Assembly (NCBI GenBank): GCA_943736015.1
Contig: OX031071.1
Span: forward strand, 38,286,619-38,350,618
Length of the DNA stretch: 64,000 bases
Source: Tridacna crocea
Lineage: Eukaryota; Mollusca; Bivalvia; Cardiida; Cardiidae
Reading direction: 5' to 3'
A program made the position numbers and the translations under genes. The first letter of the stretch is position 1; the number at the start of each line of letters is the position of its first letter. The notes below the pieces were generated by a model that did not search any database, was not told where the DNA came from, and saw nothing but the letters and a program-made list of their open reading frames with translations. Below, piece by piece: positions 1 to 11,593 of the stretch.

Positions 1-737
1 AAGAATTTTGAGGTTTTTCTTTTTTGTTCCAATATTTAGAAATTATGACCCCCGTGGCTGGGCCAGTTCTGACCCCAGGGACATCATATAAACACATTTT
101 GTAGAGGTCTACTAGGAGGTGCTACATACCAAATATCAAAGCCCTACAACTTCTAGTTTCAAAGAAGAATTTAAGTTTTCATTTTTGTTCCTATGTTCAA
201 ACTTGTGTCTCCCGGGACAAGGCCAGTTTGGATCCCAGGGGCATCGAATTAACAAACTTAGTAGAGGTCCATTAGGAGATGCTACATACAAAATATCAAA
301 GCTCTAAGCCTTCCAGTTTCAGAGTTTTTTTTTTTTTTTTAGGTTTTCCATCTTTGTTGCTATGTTTCGAACTTGTGACTCCAGGGGCGGGGCCAGTTTT
401 GACCTCAGGGGCATCATATAAACAGTTTTGGTAGAGGTCCACTAGGATGCTTCATTCCAAATATCAAAGCTCTTCGCCTTCTAGCTTTAGAAAATAAGAT
501 TTTTAAATATTTTGTTTCTTTTTTTCCTTTTGGTTGCCATAGCAACCGGAGTTACGGGTTGAATTAAATCTATTGAACAACTTTGGAAGAGTTTCACCCA
601 AGGAACATCCGTGCCAAGTGTCATCAAGACTGGTCCAGCAGCTAAGATGGAGAAGACGTTTAAAGAAATTATGGGCGGTGTACAACGGACATTGGGCGAT
701 CTCAAAAGCTCACCTTGAGCAATTCATGCTCAGGTAA
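1..737 (+). mobile_element. Pearl/Helentron-like non-autonomous element, left-truncated
   Basis: About 163-bp units recur (GGGGCCAG-type box near 44, 207 and 374, each followed by a CATCATATAAAC-like and a GTAGAGGTCCACTAGGA-like box). They lead into a conserved 3' domain with a GGTTGCCATAGCAACC palindrome (about 533-548) and a terminal GCTCACCTTGAGC...GCTCAGGT hairpin near 707-733. The same 3' domain closes the elements ending near 25182 and 48640. The left end lies outside the window. There is no coding capacity. Confidence 0.6.
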
Positions 738-857
738 TGCAAAACGATAATGCAAGTGTAATTAGATCAATATCTTACATGGATACTACATAATTGTATT
801 GATTTGTTTTAAATTAAATCTTTACTAAAAGACAAAATCTTAGCCTTGCTCACACTG

Positions 858-1005
858 AAAACATTTGCAGATGACAAATTAAAAGTTACATGCAGCCTGA
901 ATTTTGGAAATTCGTAAGGTAGAAAACATTAAGGAAAAAGGAGAAAATGCTGGTAACCAGCATTTTACTCCTTTTTGATGCGCTTCTTTATCTTTTTTGC
1001 AATTA
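858..1005 (+). repeat. Degenerate TTAA-MITE relic
   Basis: Retains the internal boxes AAAACATTTGCAGATGACAA and GGAGAAAATGCTGGTAACCA followed by the hairpin partner, but both inverted termini are lost. Confidence 0.6.
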
Positions 1006-1092
1006 ATTCCAAAGTTGTCATTAAGACTTTTTTTTAAAAGTTTAATTTCATAGATAGACATTTTTATTGAAAGAAATATATATTAGTAAAAT

Positions 1093-2020
1093 AACAAGAG
1101 GGCCACGATGGCCCTGTATGGCTCCACTGGCTAATAAGTAATAACAAACAAAACATTACAATTTTTGACCAATCTGTTTCAAATTTGAAGACATACTGAA
1201 TTTTTTCTATAAAATTTGAGAGAGTTATGACCCCCAGGCAAAGCTATTTTTTACCATAAAACTATAGTTACTTGAATCCTGTCGGAGGTCCTCAGGATAA
1301 AGGTCCATATCAAATAATACAGGTCTAGAATGTGTAGTTATAAACAAGATCTTCAAAGGTTTCTCAATAAAAGGCCCTGCTGGCGGGACAAACTTGACCC
1401 CAATACTTTCATTTAGGCCCTCTTGGTAGAGGCGCACTAGCTAAAGCTACATGCAAAATTTGGTGGTCCTAGGACTTATGTATAGGTACAAGGAGCTCTT
1501 TAAAGTTTTCTCAATATAAGCCCATGTTAAACTTGTGACCCCCTGGGGTGGGGCCAAATTTGACCTCACCTGCTAGATAAAGCTACATGCCAGATTTGGT
1601 AGCTCTAGGCCTTATTGCTACGTAATAGAAGATTTTTAAAGTTTTTCCTATATAAGCCCATCTAAAAATTGTGACCCCCGGGGCCAGGCACAATTTGAGT
1701 TCAGAGCTATTACTTTGGGCATTCTTGGTAGATACCGACTTGATAAAGATACATGCCGTTTGGTGGCCCTAAGCCCTATGGCTAGGTACCGTAGGTATTT
1801 TTCCCTATATAAGCCCATATAAAACTTGTGACTCCCAGGGTGATGCCAATTTTGACCCCAGGCCTATCATTTGAAGGAACTTGGTAGAGGTCCACTAGAG
1901 AAAGCTACATGCTAAATTTGGTAGCCTTAGTACTTATCATTTCTGGAAAGAAGATTTTCAAAGATTCTCAATATTTTTCAGTTTTGTCGCCATGGCAAGA
2001 AGAGTTTTTAAATTGTTTTT
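1093..2020 (+). mobile_element. Pearl/Helentron-like element with AACAAGAG hairpin head
   Basis: Begins AACAAG followed by the small hairpin AGGGCCACGATGGCCCT. It continues with degenerate tandem units of about 140 bp (AACTTGTGACCCC boxes near 1529, 1669 and 1825; GATAAAGCTACATGCC boxes) and ends after a GTCGCCATGGCAAG box near 1986. The usual GAGC terminal hairpin is missing, so the 3' end is truncated or diverged. No protein is encoded. Confidence 0.6.
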
Positions 2021-2050
2021 CCTTGACAGACATTATCACTATCATTACTT

Positions 2051-2278
2051 TTATCCCATTACCACACAAATGTTACTTTTGACGACCCTTAAAAAGAAGC
2101 ATCTAGAAAAATTTGTGAGAAAAGGACAAAATGCTGGTAACCAGCATTTTCTCCTTTTTCCACAATGTTTTCTACCCTTCACAACACAAATTTCAAAGTT
2201 ACAGAACTTTCATTTTGTCATCTGCAAATACTTTCAATTTGAACAAGCCTAAAACTTTGTTGTTTGATAACGAGTTAA
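2051..2278 (-). mobile_element. TTAA-MITE copy, reverse orientation
   Basis: Terminus TTATCCCATTACCACACAAA on the left and a degenerate TTGTTTGATAACGAGTTAA on the right. The central GGACAAAATGCTGGTAACCA hairpin is preserved. The length of 228 bp is typical for the family. Confidence 0.85.
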
Positions 2279-2422
2279 GTCATATCTTCTCTTTCTAGTA
2301 ACTGTAACTATACAAATTAAAGTCTTCTCTTATTTCTCTCTTGTGCTAAACGAAAAAAACAAAAATACATAAATGGGTGTGGCTATTATTTATAAATAAC
2401 ACAGGTATATACACATGATTTG

Positions 2423-2639
2423 TTAACCATTTTTCCCACATGACAAAACTTTAGACCCATACAAGTTGAAAACATTTGCAGATGAAAATTTCTGTGGCTA
2501 AAATGAAGGACATTTTCTTTGCTTGAGAAGGAAAGATTGTGGACAAAAGGAGAAAATACTGTTATCAGCATGTTCTCTTCTTCTCACAATGTTCTTGAAA
2601 GATGTGTTGAAACTCGGAATTGTGTGGCACAGAGGTTAA
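2423..2639 (+). mobile_element. TTAA-MITE copy, forward orientation
   Basis: Starts TTAACCATTTTTCCCACATG and ends TTGTGTGGCACAGAGGTTAA. The internal box TTGAAAACATTTGCAGATGA and the central hairpin are diverged but recognisable. Confidence 0.75.
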
Positions 2640-2644
2640 AGGTG

Positions 2645-3183
2645 GGTACTTAGAATTTTCACATCACACCAAATCAAAAAATATATATATCACTAAAATT
2701 TATATGACAAAACAATACAAATCATCAATAATTAAGAATCATAAAATTACCAAAAAAAATTTTTTTTTGATGGTATTCCCTTAAAAGGCTACATAGCCTC
2801 TTTAGCTATTTTTAGATTTCGCGCCAAAAAAAGAAAAATGCATTGTGGGAATGTTAAGTGACCAGCATGTGACTAATGATGCTTAAATTCCATTACATAA
2901 CAAACATGTAATCATTTTTCATAATATCTTCTTCGGATGCTATGTTTGAAGCTTCATCTGTGTATTTGCAGTATGTAAATAAGCGAGTTGTTCATGTAAA
3001 AACAGAACGTGTTTCCCGTCGATGTTGACCTTGGTCGTAGTAAATCTCTAATTTCTTGTTTTGTCAGATGTTTTTAGTCTACTGGGGTAATATGAATGAC
3101 GATTATAAGGCTTTGGGAGCTTAAACATGATATTTTTATATTTTTGTAAACTTTTCGTCCCTAATTCTGAAGGGCCACCTTTA
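2645..3183 (+). repeat. Dispersed 0.54-kb repeat, copy 1 (unoccupied MITE site)
   Basis: Matches 19765-21355 and, reversed, 53633-54366. Shared landmarks in order are CAAATCATCAATAATTAAGA, TTCCCTTAAAAGGCTA, GCATTGTGGGAATGT, the GTATGTAAAT/GCGAGTTG block, GTAGTAAATCTCTAATTTCT, and the end CTGAAGGGCCACCTTTAAG. At about 2799 this copy has TTTA where both relatives carry a MITE inside TTAA. I see no coding capacity. Confidence 0.75.
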
Positions 3184-3643
3184 AGCCCTTTTTTCTTTTA
3201 CAATCCTTATCTAACTCATCTGAAACATTTTTTCAATCTTTTTTTTAAATTTAGATTAAATCAACAAATAAATAAAGTCCAACACAAAGATGTATCAGTA
3301 ACTATTGCCCTGGAAAACATTTAAGGAAAAGTAGGCATCACTCATAATGAGCAACCGCTCCATTACCCACGACACATTCTTCTCTGTGATTTAATATGAC
3401 TATCATTTCTGTACATCTTTTCCGTCAGTGCTTTTAAAAATCAACAGATTAAATTCTAATACAGCAGCACAATACACAGAAACTTTTCAAAAATAGTCTA
3501 CAACTTTTACAAATTTAACAAGTTTACAAATTTAAAATAAACTAGAGCTATCACTCAACGTGATCATACCCCCACCAGCTCCTTGCCACCAAACAGGTCT
3601 TTGTCACAGAATGCAGAATGGTTGAGTACAAAAGTAAGAGTTT
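3184..3643. other. Unassigned AT-rich spacer
   Basis: No gene, splice-flanked exon or repeat was recognised here. Confidence 0.5.
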
Positions 3644-4890
3644 AACAAGAGCGGCAAATTGTCGCATGATACGCCCGTCTTACCCTAAGTTGTTAAGCTG
3701 GGGCATGCACCGGACAAAATTCAAGTATGAAACACGACAAAGGACAATAACTCAAAAATAAGCGAGCAAGAGTTATGATTCCTGTGCTCTGCACTCCCCC
3801 TTGACGAGACCTATCCATCCATGAAATTTCATAACCCTAGCTAGTATAGTTTTGGAGATACGCTCCGGACAAAATTCAAGTATGAAAAACAACAAAGGGC
3901 AATAACTCAAAAATTACGGGAGCAGGAGTTATGATTCCTATGCACTGCACTCTTCCTTGATGAGATCTATCCACCCATGAAATTTCATAACCCTAGCTAG
4001 TATAGTTTTGGAGATATTCACCGGACCAAATTCAAGTATTAAAAACGACAAAGGGCAATAACTCAAAAATTAAGCGAGCAAGAGTTATGATTCCTGTGCA
4101 CTGCACTCCCCCTTGGTGAGATCTATCCAGCCATGAAATTTCATAACCCTAGCTAGTACAGTTTTGGATATACGCTCCGGACAAAATTCAAGTATGAAAA
4201 ACGACAAAGGGCAATAACTCAAAAATTAAGCAAGCAAGAGTTATAATTCATGTGCACTGCACTCCCCTTTGGTGAGATCTATCCACCCATGAAATTTCAT
4301 AACCCTAGCTAGTATAGTTTTGGAGATATGCTCCGGACAAAATTCAAGTATAAAAAACAACAAAGGGCAATAATTCAAAAATTAAGCGAGCAAGAGTTAT
4401 GATTCCTGTCTATTGCACTCCCACTTGATGAAAATTATCCACCCATGAAATTTCATAACCCTAGCTAGTATAGTTTTGGAGATATGCTCCGGACAAATTT
4501 CAAGTATGAAAAAGAGATTTGTCCAGAATCATCAAAGGGCCATAATTCCATGAAACCTAAATAAACCATAACCAAAATAAGATATGCACATCTCTGCTTA
4601 ATACTGAGTCTATTTGTGTAGTTTGAACCAACTCTGTCCAATAGTTGATGAGAAAAAGAGCGGACAAGAAATTTCATGAAAGGGCCTAACTCAGTGAAAA
4701 ATCAATGAACCATAACCAACATTTCATATGCACATTTCTGCTTAATACTGAGTTTACCTGTGAAGTTTGAATAAAATTCGTCAAGTAGTTTATGAGAAAT
4801 AGAGCGGACGAAAAGCTACAGACCGACGGACGGACCGACCAACAAGCTGACTCCTATATATCCCCCAAACAGAGTTTTGGGGGGTATAAT
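3644..4890 (+). mobile_element. Pearl-type element with 156-bp tandem core
   Basis: Head AACAAGAGCGGCAAATTGTC carries a short hairpin. CGGACAAAATTCAAGTAT starts units at 3711, 3866, 4022, 4178, 4334 and 4490, a regular 155-156 bp period. A diverged unit follows, then an ACGGACGGACC tail near 4830 and the closing hairpin CCCCCAAAC...TTTTGGGGGG followed by TATAAT. Head, tandem core, ACGG microsatellite and tail match the published description of bivalve pearl elements, which are now grouped with Helentron-associated elements. Confidence 0.8.
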
Positions 4891-5365
4891 TATTGTAACT
4901 CTTATCAAGTAGAGACCATTCAAAAAATGTTTGCAGTGGTGAAATCTCTCAAATTCAATATTTTGCGGTTTAAGTAACTAGCAGTGCTAGAGACCAGTTT
5001 TGGACACTTTAGCTGACTGTGTAGGTCAAGATCAGACTGCATAGAATATGCATTCTAATGCAGAATAATATGACTCTGATTTCATGATTTTAGCATAATT
5101 GATATCAAGGTCTTGTTTCTTGATTGCTTGATAACTGTTTACAAATATGTATCAGATTTTTCCATATATTTGGAAATGGTCAAGTGTACTACATAACATA
5201 ATCACTTTGTAAATATCTAGCATATTTCTAGTCCCAAATCTGCATTCCTTTTCATTTCAGAGTTGTATTAACTGATTTTATTCTGAATGTTTGACGAACA
5301 TTGTTTATTACCTCATAATCATTAGGTTCAGGTTCAGTGTGTTGAAAAATGGCAATAGTGTTGAA
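4891..5365. other. Unassigned spacer
   Basis: No gene recognised. It contains a GGTCAAGATCAGACTGCATA motif near 5023, one of several dispersed copies of a GATC-rich hairpin. Confidence 0.45.
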
Positions 5366-6480
5366 AACAAGAGGACCGTGATAGCCCTGTATCGCTCCAC
5401 TGGTTAATAAGTAAAAACACTACTAGCCAAACATTACAATACTTGGTAAATTGGTTTCAAACTGAAAGACATAAAGAGTTTTTTTTTCTATAAAACCCCT
5501 TGAGAAAGTTATGAACCCAGGGCAACGCTTTCTTTTACCACAAATCTATAATAACTTGAATCCTGGTGGATGTCCACAAGATAAAACCCTAGCCCAAACA
5601 GTACACATCTGGAATATGTGGTTATAAACTTAAAGATTTTTAAATCTTCCTCAAAAAAAGGCCCTATAAAATATAAGGGTCCTGATCAGGGCTAATTTTG
5701 GTAGTCGTAGGCCTTACAGCTAGCGAGGTGAAGATTTATAACGTTTTCACAATGAATGCCATTGTAAAACTTGAGAACCCGGTGTATGAACAAACTTGAC
5801 CCCATGGCCATAATCTGAGTCCTCCTGGTAGATGTCCACTAGACAAAGCTACATGCAAAATTTGGTAGCCCTAGGCTTCATGCAAATAAAATTGGATTTT
5901 TGAAGTGTTTCCTGCACAAACCCATGTAAAACTTGTGACCTCTGGGATTGGGCCAAATTAGACCCAAGGGCTATAAATTGGGCCCCTTTGGTAGACATCC
6001 ACTACATAAAGCTACATGCCAAGTTGATTGTTAGATACGAGAACCCATATAAAACTTCTGATCCCCAGGGCGGGGCTAAATTTGACCCCAGGGCTATAAT
6101 TTGGGCAGTCTTTTTTAGATAAAGCTACAAGTCAAATTTGGTAACCCAGCGCCTTATGGCCAGATACCAGAAGGATTTTAAATTTTTTTTTTGTATAAGC
6201 CCCCAGGGTGTCCCTGGGACTGGGTCAGTTTTGATCCCAAGGCCAATAATTGAATGAACTTGGAAGAGGTCTACCAGATAAAGCTACATGCCAAATTTAG
6301 TTGGTCAAAGCCTTATGGTTTCAAACCTGAAGAGCTCCAAAGATTTTCAATATTTTTTCAGCTGTGTTGCCATGACAGCCGCAGGTTTTGAAGGAATCAC
6401 ATTCAAGAAATTCTGAAGACAACTATGCCAGGATCATTTCTATAAAGTTTCATCAAAATTCACACCAGATAATGAGTTAA
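5366..6480 (+). mobile_element. Pearl/Helentron-like element, old copy
   Basis: Head AACAAGAGGACCGTGATAG is a decayed version of the head at 1093. The interior is the same degenerate AACTTGTGACC/ATAAAGCTACATGCC unit series. The 3' domain begins with GTTGCCATGACAGCC near 6367. The terminal hairpin is not evident. Confidence 0.6.
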
Positions 6481-6489
6481 ACGAGAAAT

Positions 6490-7110
6490 CGATCATAACG
6501 AATAATATCTCCTCAAATCCACGCTTCTTATAAACTCCCAGGAAGTGTGGACTTAGCTCTGGCAATGCAAATGCATTAGCTGATCTATGTCCACACTTAC
6601 TGCAAAGGTAAGCTGTTGTCGTGGGTGACATGTTAAAAGTTGACAAAGTACACAGATTTTTTTAACAAATAAATAATCAAAGACAGTGCATAAATAAAGT
6701 GCATTCTGATCTAGAATAGAGTTAAAAATAAACAAAGATAATAAAAGAAAAAGCACAATTAATGATAATGGTGATTACAATAATAAGGTTTGGTGATGAA
6801 CAAATTCAACATATACTATTTACAGCTATTCAAAATTTACATACTACACTGCATACAACAACAAACTTATACAATACACAATTCATGAGATCTGTATAAC
6901 AGATACTGTAGTTAATTTTCCATTGGGTACCGTGATATATTAAGGCTGATCAGGGACTTTCATGCGCTGCACGCTTTTGTTCTGGTTGCGTCAGTCAATG
7001 AAGACATTCAATTCGTTTGTAAAAGAACAACCTGTAAAACATGTAAAGAACACCTAACATGACCCATTTTCCAGCTAATCCTAGATATCATCAAGACATT
7101 CTGACCCTCT
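6490..7110. other. Unassigned spacer
   Basis: Several short unrelated open frames on the minus strand, none recognisable. No repeat identified. Confidence 0.4.
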
Positions 7111-7283
7111 TTAATTCTTTACCAAAGGATAAAATTTTAGACTAGTCCAAATTAGAAGCAGTTACAGACGACTCAATAATTGCTAAAATGCCAGTGACCA
7201 GCATTTTTTTCTTTTTCCACAGTGTTTTTATAAGGTTTTTTCTCAGGGTCATTTAAAGTTGGAATTGTGTGGTAAAGGGTTAA
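7111..7283 (+). mobile_element. TTAA-MITE copy with internal deletion
   Basis: Ends TTAATTCTTTACCAAAGGAT and TTGTGTGGTAAAGGGTTAA. At 173 bp it lacks part of the left half, but the hairpin AATGCCAGTGACCAGCATTT remains. Confidence 0.8.
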
Positions 7284-7314
7284 AAGTTTTGGACTGAAAA
7301 TGTGGCTTCTAGAG

Positions 7315-7420
7315 CATACACAAGGTTCTTTCAAGATTTTGACATAGTGCCCTAGTTTTTCACCAAACATACACAAGGTTCTTTCAAGATTTTGACATAG
7401 TGCCCTAGTTTTTCACCAAA
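7315..7420. repeat. Perfect 53-bp tandem duplication
   Basis: The unit starting CATACACAAGGTTCTTTCAA occurs at 7315-7367 and again at 7368-7420 without a visible difference. Confidence 0.85.
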
Positions 7421-7601
7421 CATAACCCATTTTCAAATTCGTCCAAGATATAATCAAGACTCACATTCTGACAAAGTTTCATAGGTATAGAAAGAAGATG
7501 TGGTCTGTAGAACGTACACAAAGTAAAAGTTGATGATGAAACACGCATGTCGCATGACACGCCGAACACCAAACACTACACAATCACAAAGTACAAAAAA
7601 C

Positions 7602-7660
7602 TAGAGGCGCTTGAGCGCCTGTATCGCTCCAAAGTCCTGATTTTTCTGTAAAGGTGAAGA
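7602..7660 (+). mobile_element. Solo head of a pearl/Helentron-like element
   Basis: AACTAGAGGCGCTTGAGCGC forms a perfect small hairpin followed by TGTATCGCTCC, the head arrangement seen at 1093, 5366 and 47126. No body follows. Confidence 0.5.
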
Positions 7661-7689
7661 GAAGTTTTTAACAATTACCATTCATTCCA

Positions 7690-7870
7690 GCATTTTAGGT
7701 CACTAAAGAAAAAAAGCTATGAAAAACATTGTGAGAAAAGAAGAAAATAATAGTAACCTACATTTTCTTAGTTTTACACAATAATATCTACCCTTTTTGA
7801 TAAAAGTTTTTACTAATTTGAAGATTTATTATGTTCTCTGCAACATCTTTCAATTATGACCAGTTATAAA
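7690..7870 (-). repeat. Degenerate TTAA-MITE relic
   Basis: AAAAACATTGTGAGAAAAGA and a decayed hairpin partner are visible, followed by TCTGCAACATCTTTCAATTA, the reversed inner box. Termini are lost. Confidence 0.5.
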
Positions 7871-8086
7871 AATTCTGTCTTCTGGTTATAGTTAAAGAGG
7901 GTCTTGTTACAAACCATTTTGGCTGGGGAAACATCAAAATACAGAAAAAAATATGCATTGTGGCAATTGTTTTATTGAAGTTGCAGGATCAGTTTGACTG
8001 GATAACAAAATGCCTTATCACAACAGTAAAACCCTGTCCCTCTTTGTACTAGGTCACTAGTAGGTCAACAAACCTTTACCAGAACT

Positions 8087-8222
8087 AACAAGAGCTTCGC
8101 AGAGCGGCGCATATACGCCCGAAGGGGCTTGTCAGTAAAATGAGTTGCATTGATGGATGGGCCATGAATGAAGAGTAGTTATTCTCCATGATATGTGAAA
8201 AATATTAAAGGGCAATAACTAA
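8087..8222 (+). mobile_element. Truncated 5' head of a pearl-type element
   Basis: AACAAGAGCTTCGCAGAGCG, then TATACGCCCGAAGGGG and an AAAGGGCAATAACT box. This is the same head as the reversed element whose 5' end is at 50884. It is cut at about 8222, where a different hairpin, GGACTGAAGGTCC, begins. Confidence 0.65.
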
Positions 8223-9230
8223 ATCAAAGGACTGAAGGTCCTGAAAATCGCCATTTGTTGAAGGGCTTGAAGATTTAGAAGATTTTTGACCTCAAACAAT
8301 AATTCAAGTGGCACATCTAATCATCAAGGAGAACAAGTACACCCTTTTTTTTCCCCCCATCCATGTATAAATATAAGAGTGACGCTCTGCACAAGCTGAT
8401 TTTGGCTTATTAAAACATATGACCTTGACAATGGACTGACCGAAGAGATCACTTCATAATGGAATATAAAATGACCAAATAATTCTGAAATCCACCAACA
8501 AAGGTTGGATTTATGCTCAGGATTAATACAGACAATACATACAGACGGATGGCTATACAATTAAAGCTACAAGCTCAACAACAAAATGTTTCCTCATAAA
8601 ATAAAGTTCTAATTTTGTTCAGCATTCAAACAGCTAACTTTTACTTAGTGGACACCAAGGTGATGACAATACCTCAACTTTATGTTCCAGAGTAGTCGAG
8701 CTAATATGGAAACCCTTTTAGGCGAATCTCTGCTATTAGGTTATACATTTTTTATGTAATTGTGATCCAATACATTGTTTAACTGCATTAAGGGAACAGA
8801 ATTTCATTTGTATTGTCAAAAGCTTTTTTATTTAGAACACTTCTCCAGTAGCTAACTAAAACAGCTTTTTTGTCCAGGACAAAAACACCTCATTATGGTG
8901 GACTAAATGAACAACAACAAATTAAATTGAAAAAATATAAACTGTTTATTTAAAAAGTAAACTATTAGCACAATATCGATTATGCTTGGTACAAAATTAA
9001 AGCAGCTTTAAGAAAACATTACAAAATAATGATGAAAATTTGACCATACCATAAAATAACATGAGCTTTTACTTGAAGACAGAGCTTTAAGTAAAATCAA
9101 TTTGCTATTTCTAGACAGATCTTGTAAATCTTACTGGGTATAACCAAATCTGACATAAAAAAAAAAAAATTACTAAAATTCACTCATCATGCATTGCATA
9201 TCTCACAACTTCCTATTTTTTTTTGTTTTG
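8223..9230. other. Unassigned stretch opening with a GGACTGAAGGTCC hairpin
   Basis: The opening AATCAAAGGACTGAAGGTCC is repeated at about 23756, so it is probably the end of another mobile element. The rest is AT-rich with no recognisable gene. Confidence 0.4.
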
Positions 9231-9606
9231 TTTTCAAACTGGAAGTTTCAGAACTGAATCACCATGTAGTAAGTTTAGCCTCATCTATCAGAGACACTGT
9301 ATGTGAACATGCTTGCTACAGGTTGTTTTCCTTTACTCTTTCCCAAGACTTTGAAAACAAGAGATTGTTTGTTTCGTGTAAAGTACCAAAATAGTTATAT
9401 AATTGCAGTCAAGGTGCATTTTCAAACTGGAAGTTTCAGAACTGAATCAGCATGTAGTAAGTTTAGCCTCATCTATCAGAGACACTGTATGTGAAAATGC
9501 TTGCTACAGGTTGTTTTCCTTTACTCTTTCCCAAGAATTTGAAAACAAGAGATTGTTTGTTACATGTAAAGTACCAAAATAGTTATATAATTGCAGTCAA
9601 GGTGCA
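9231..9606. repeat. 188-bp tandem duplication
   Basis: Unit TTTTCAAACTGGAAGTTTCA begins at 9231 and 9419. The copies differ at only a few positions (for example ATCACC/ATCAGC and GTTTCG/GTTACA), so the duplication is recent. Open frames inside it are not recognisable proteins. Confidence 0.85.
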
Positions 9607-10262
9607 TGAAATAAACATTCAGTGAAAACACTATATATATCATTAAAAAAAAAAACCCTTGAATGAAAAAAATTAACAGAGATAACAAGAGGCATAGGGT
9701 CCCACACACTTTACTGGCTGTCAAACCTCTTTAACATCTCCTTTCCTTTATTTTCCAATGTCATAAACTCAATGTCAAAAGTAACCTTCCTTTATGATGG
9801 AACACTTATCATTCTATGAAAATTAAAGAGAACTTGATGAAAATTGTACTTGAACGTATTTAAGAATTTGGTAAATTTCTATAAGCCCCTTTTCCAGTGT
9901 GTGCATTTCTTTTTTGTTGTTGTTGAAAAAATTAACCTACTTTCCAACACAGTTGAATCAAAGAAAAGGGATAAACCTTCACCCTATAAGTTTGGCTTAT
10001 CTCTTCCTTTGAGGGAGAGGGTTTATAACTGATCTTTGGTTCTGACACTAAAGGAAATTTTACTGAATAGAGCAAGCAAACATTTGCAATTTGCATCCTC
10101 TATATAAGAGTACATCGAACACAGGCTCATTTAAGCATATCTGTGAAGTCCTTTTTGATGTAAAAATATTGATAAAGCAAATTACAGTTTCATTTGAAAT
10201 GATGGCACCGCATGCAGAGGGTAACAATTAACTTACCGTAATGTATTTCATGTTGTTTTTTT
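9607..10262. other. Unassigned spacer
   Basis: No gene or named repeat recognised. Confidence 0.4.
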
Positions 10263-10488
10263 TTAATCTTTACTACACAATCCTGACAATAAAAGATCCT
10301 GAAAAAATGGCATTTTGAAAACATTCTGGGGAAAGGAGAAAATGCCGGTGACTAGCATTTTCTCCTTTTTCCCAATGTTTTTCACCCTTTCCAAACAAAT
10401 TTCAATTTTTCATTTACATTCATTTTGTTGTCTGCACATGCTTTCAATTTGAACCAGTTTAACATTTTGTCGTTTGGTAAAGACTTAA
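10263..10488 (-). mobile_element. TTAA-MITE copy, reverse orientation
   Basis: Starts TTAATCTTTACTACACAATC and ends TTGTCGTTTGGTAAAGACTTAA-like. The hairpin GGAGAAAATGCCGGTGACTA is slightly mismatched at its centre. Confidence 0.85.
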
Positions 10489-10821
10489 ATGGCAATTACA
10501 GATCCAAACAAATTAATTTAACACATTTTACAAACTCTTTTTCTTTTAAGCAACAAAAGACTCAATGGAATTGCTGCTAGCTGAGAATTTCACATCTTTT
10601 GGAAGAAGCAAATAAAAATCTTCCATGGGACATGAAAATCCTGCAACAAGCAAATCAATATCAATGATGCAGATTCCATCATTTTCTGTAACCACGGAAG
10701 ATTCCATGTTACCTCAAAAATTTGTTGTTGTCAGTTCCTTGTTTGGCAATTTCGTTACCTGTCAGAAACAAAAAGAGAATAATGGTGAATATCTTTATCT
10801 ATATTCCTCTTTAGGTCCAAT

Positions 10822-11000
10822 TCTAACCCATTCTCAGATGACAAAGTTTTACACTGGTCAATGTGCATCGAAGTTGCAGACAACAATTTCAAAGAAAAAA
10901 GTGAGAAAAGCCAAAATTGCCTGTAAGAATCAATTTCTCCTTTTCCCCTAGATTATAACTCTGGATTGTTAAAACATGTGATTTTTTGGGAAAGAGTTAG
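10822..11000 (+). mobile_element. TTAA-MITE copy, shortened and decayed
   Basis: Left end CTAACCCATTCTCAGATGAC, right end GGGAAAGAGTTAG. The middle retains GTTGCAGACAACAATTTC and a weakened hairpin. Confidence 0.65.
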
Positions 11001-11037
11001 ATCTCAAATGCTCTTATGGGACAAATCTAATTCAAGG

Positions 11038-11236
11038 TCTGGACTTTTAATGACCCTAAGAGAGAAGCCTTCTGAAAACGTTGTGGGAAAATAAGAAAAT
11101 GCTGGTATGCAGCATTTTCTCAATTTCACAAAATGTTTTCTACCCTTCCAAACCCAAATTTTCATTTTCCACTCATTTTTTTTTTTGTTGTCTGCAAATA
11201 CTTTCGATTTGGACCCAGTCTAAATTTTTTTGTTAT
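11038..11236 (-). mobile_element. TTAA-MITE copy missing its left terminus
   Basis: Internal reversed boxes CTTTTAATGACCCTAAGAGA, the hairpin AAAATGCTGGTATGCAGCAT and TTGTCTGCAAATACTTTCGA are present. No inverted terminus is left at the low-coordinate end. Confidence 0.7.
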
Positions 11237-11593
11237 AGCATGTGAAAGATGAAAAGAAAGCCATGGTTTTGAGATTTGATTTTAATGAGATTAGTGAACA
11301 TATAATTATCTTTGATAATTACAGATATTACAAAATGTTAAAGTTTTGCAAATTGCTAACAACACCGAAGCTATATAGTAATACCTCAGGTTATCTCTAA
11401 AAACAGTCAAGTCATTTATCATGAATTTGAATTTTGAAAAATCTGTTACCAGCTTTTAGCTTTTCTCCCTTCGAATCTATGTTTTTAAAATTAATATTTT
11501 GTAAATTTTGTAATGATTCTAAAGCTACAGCAATACGTGTCAATTCTAGGATGTGGGGATTATGTGCACATTTTTCCCCACTAACCATTCCAC

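Noticed and set aside
487-705. 72-codon minus-strand frame
   Set aside because: Lies wholly in the 3' domain of a pearl/Helentron-like element; the same sequence recurs with stops in the other copies.
3711-4500. CRISPR array, because of regular 156-bp repeats
   Set aside because: Units are long and abut without unique spacers, and the setting is eukaryotic; it is the tandem core of a pearl-type element.
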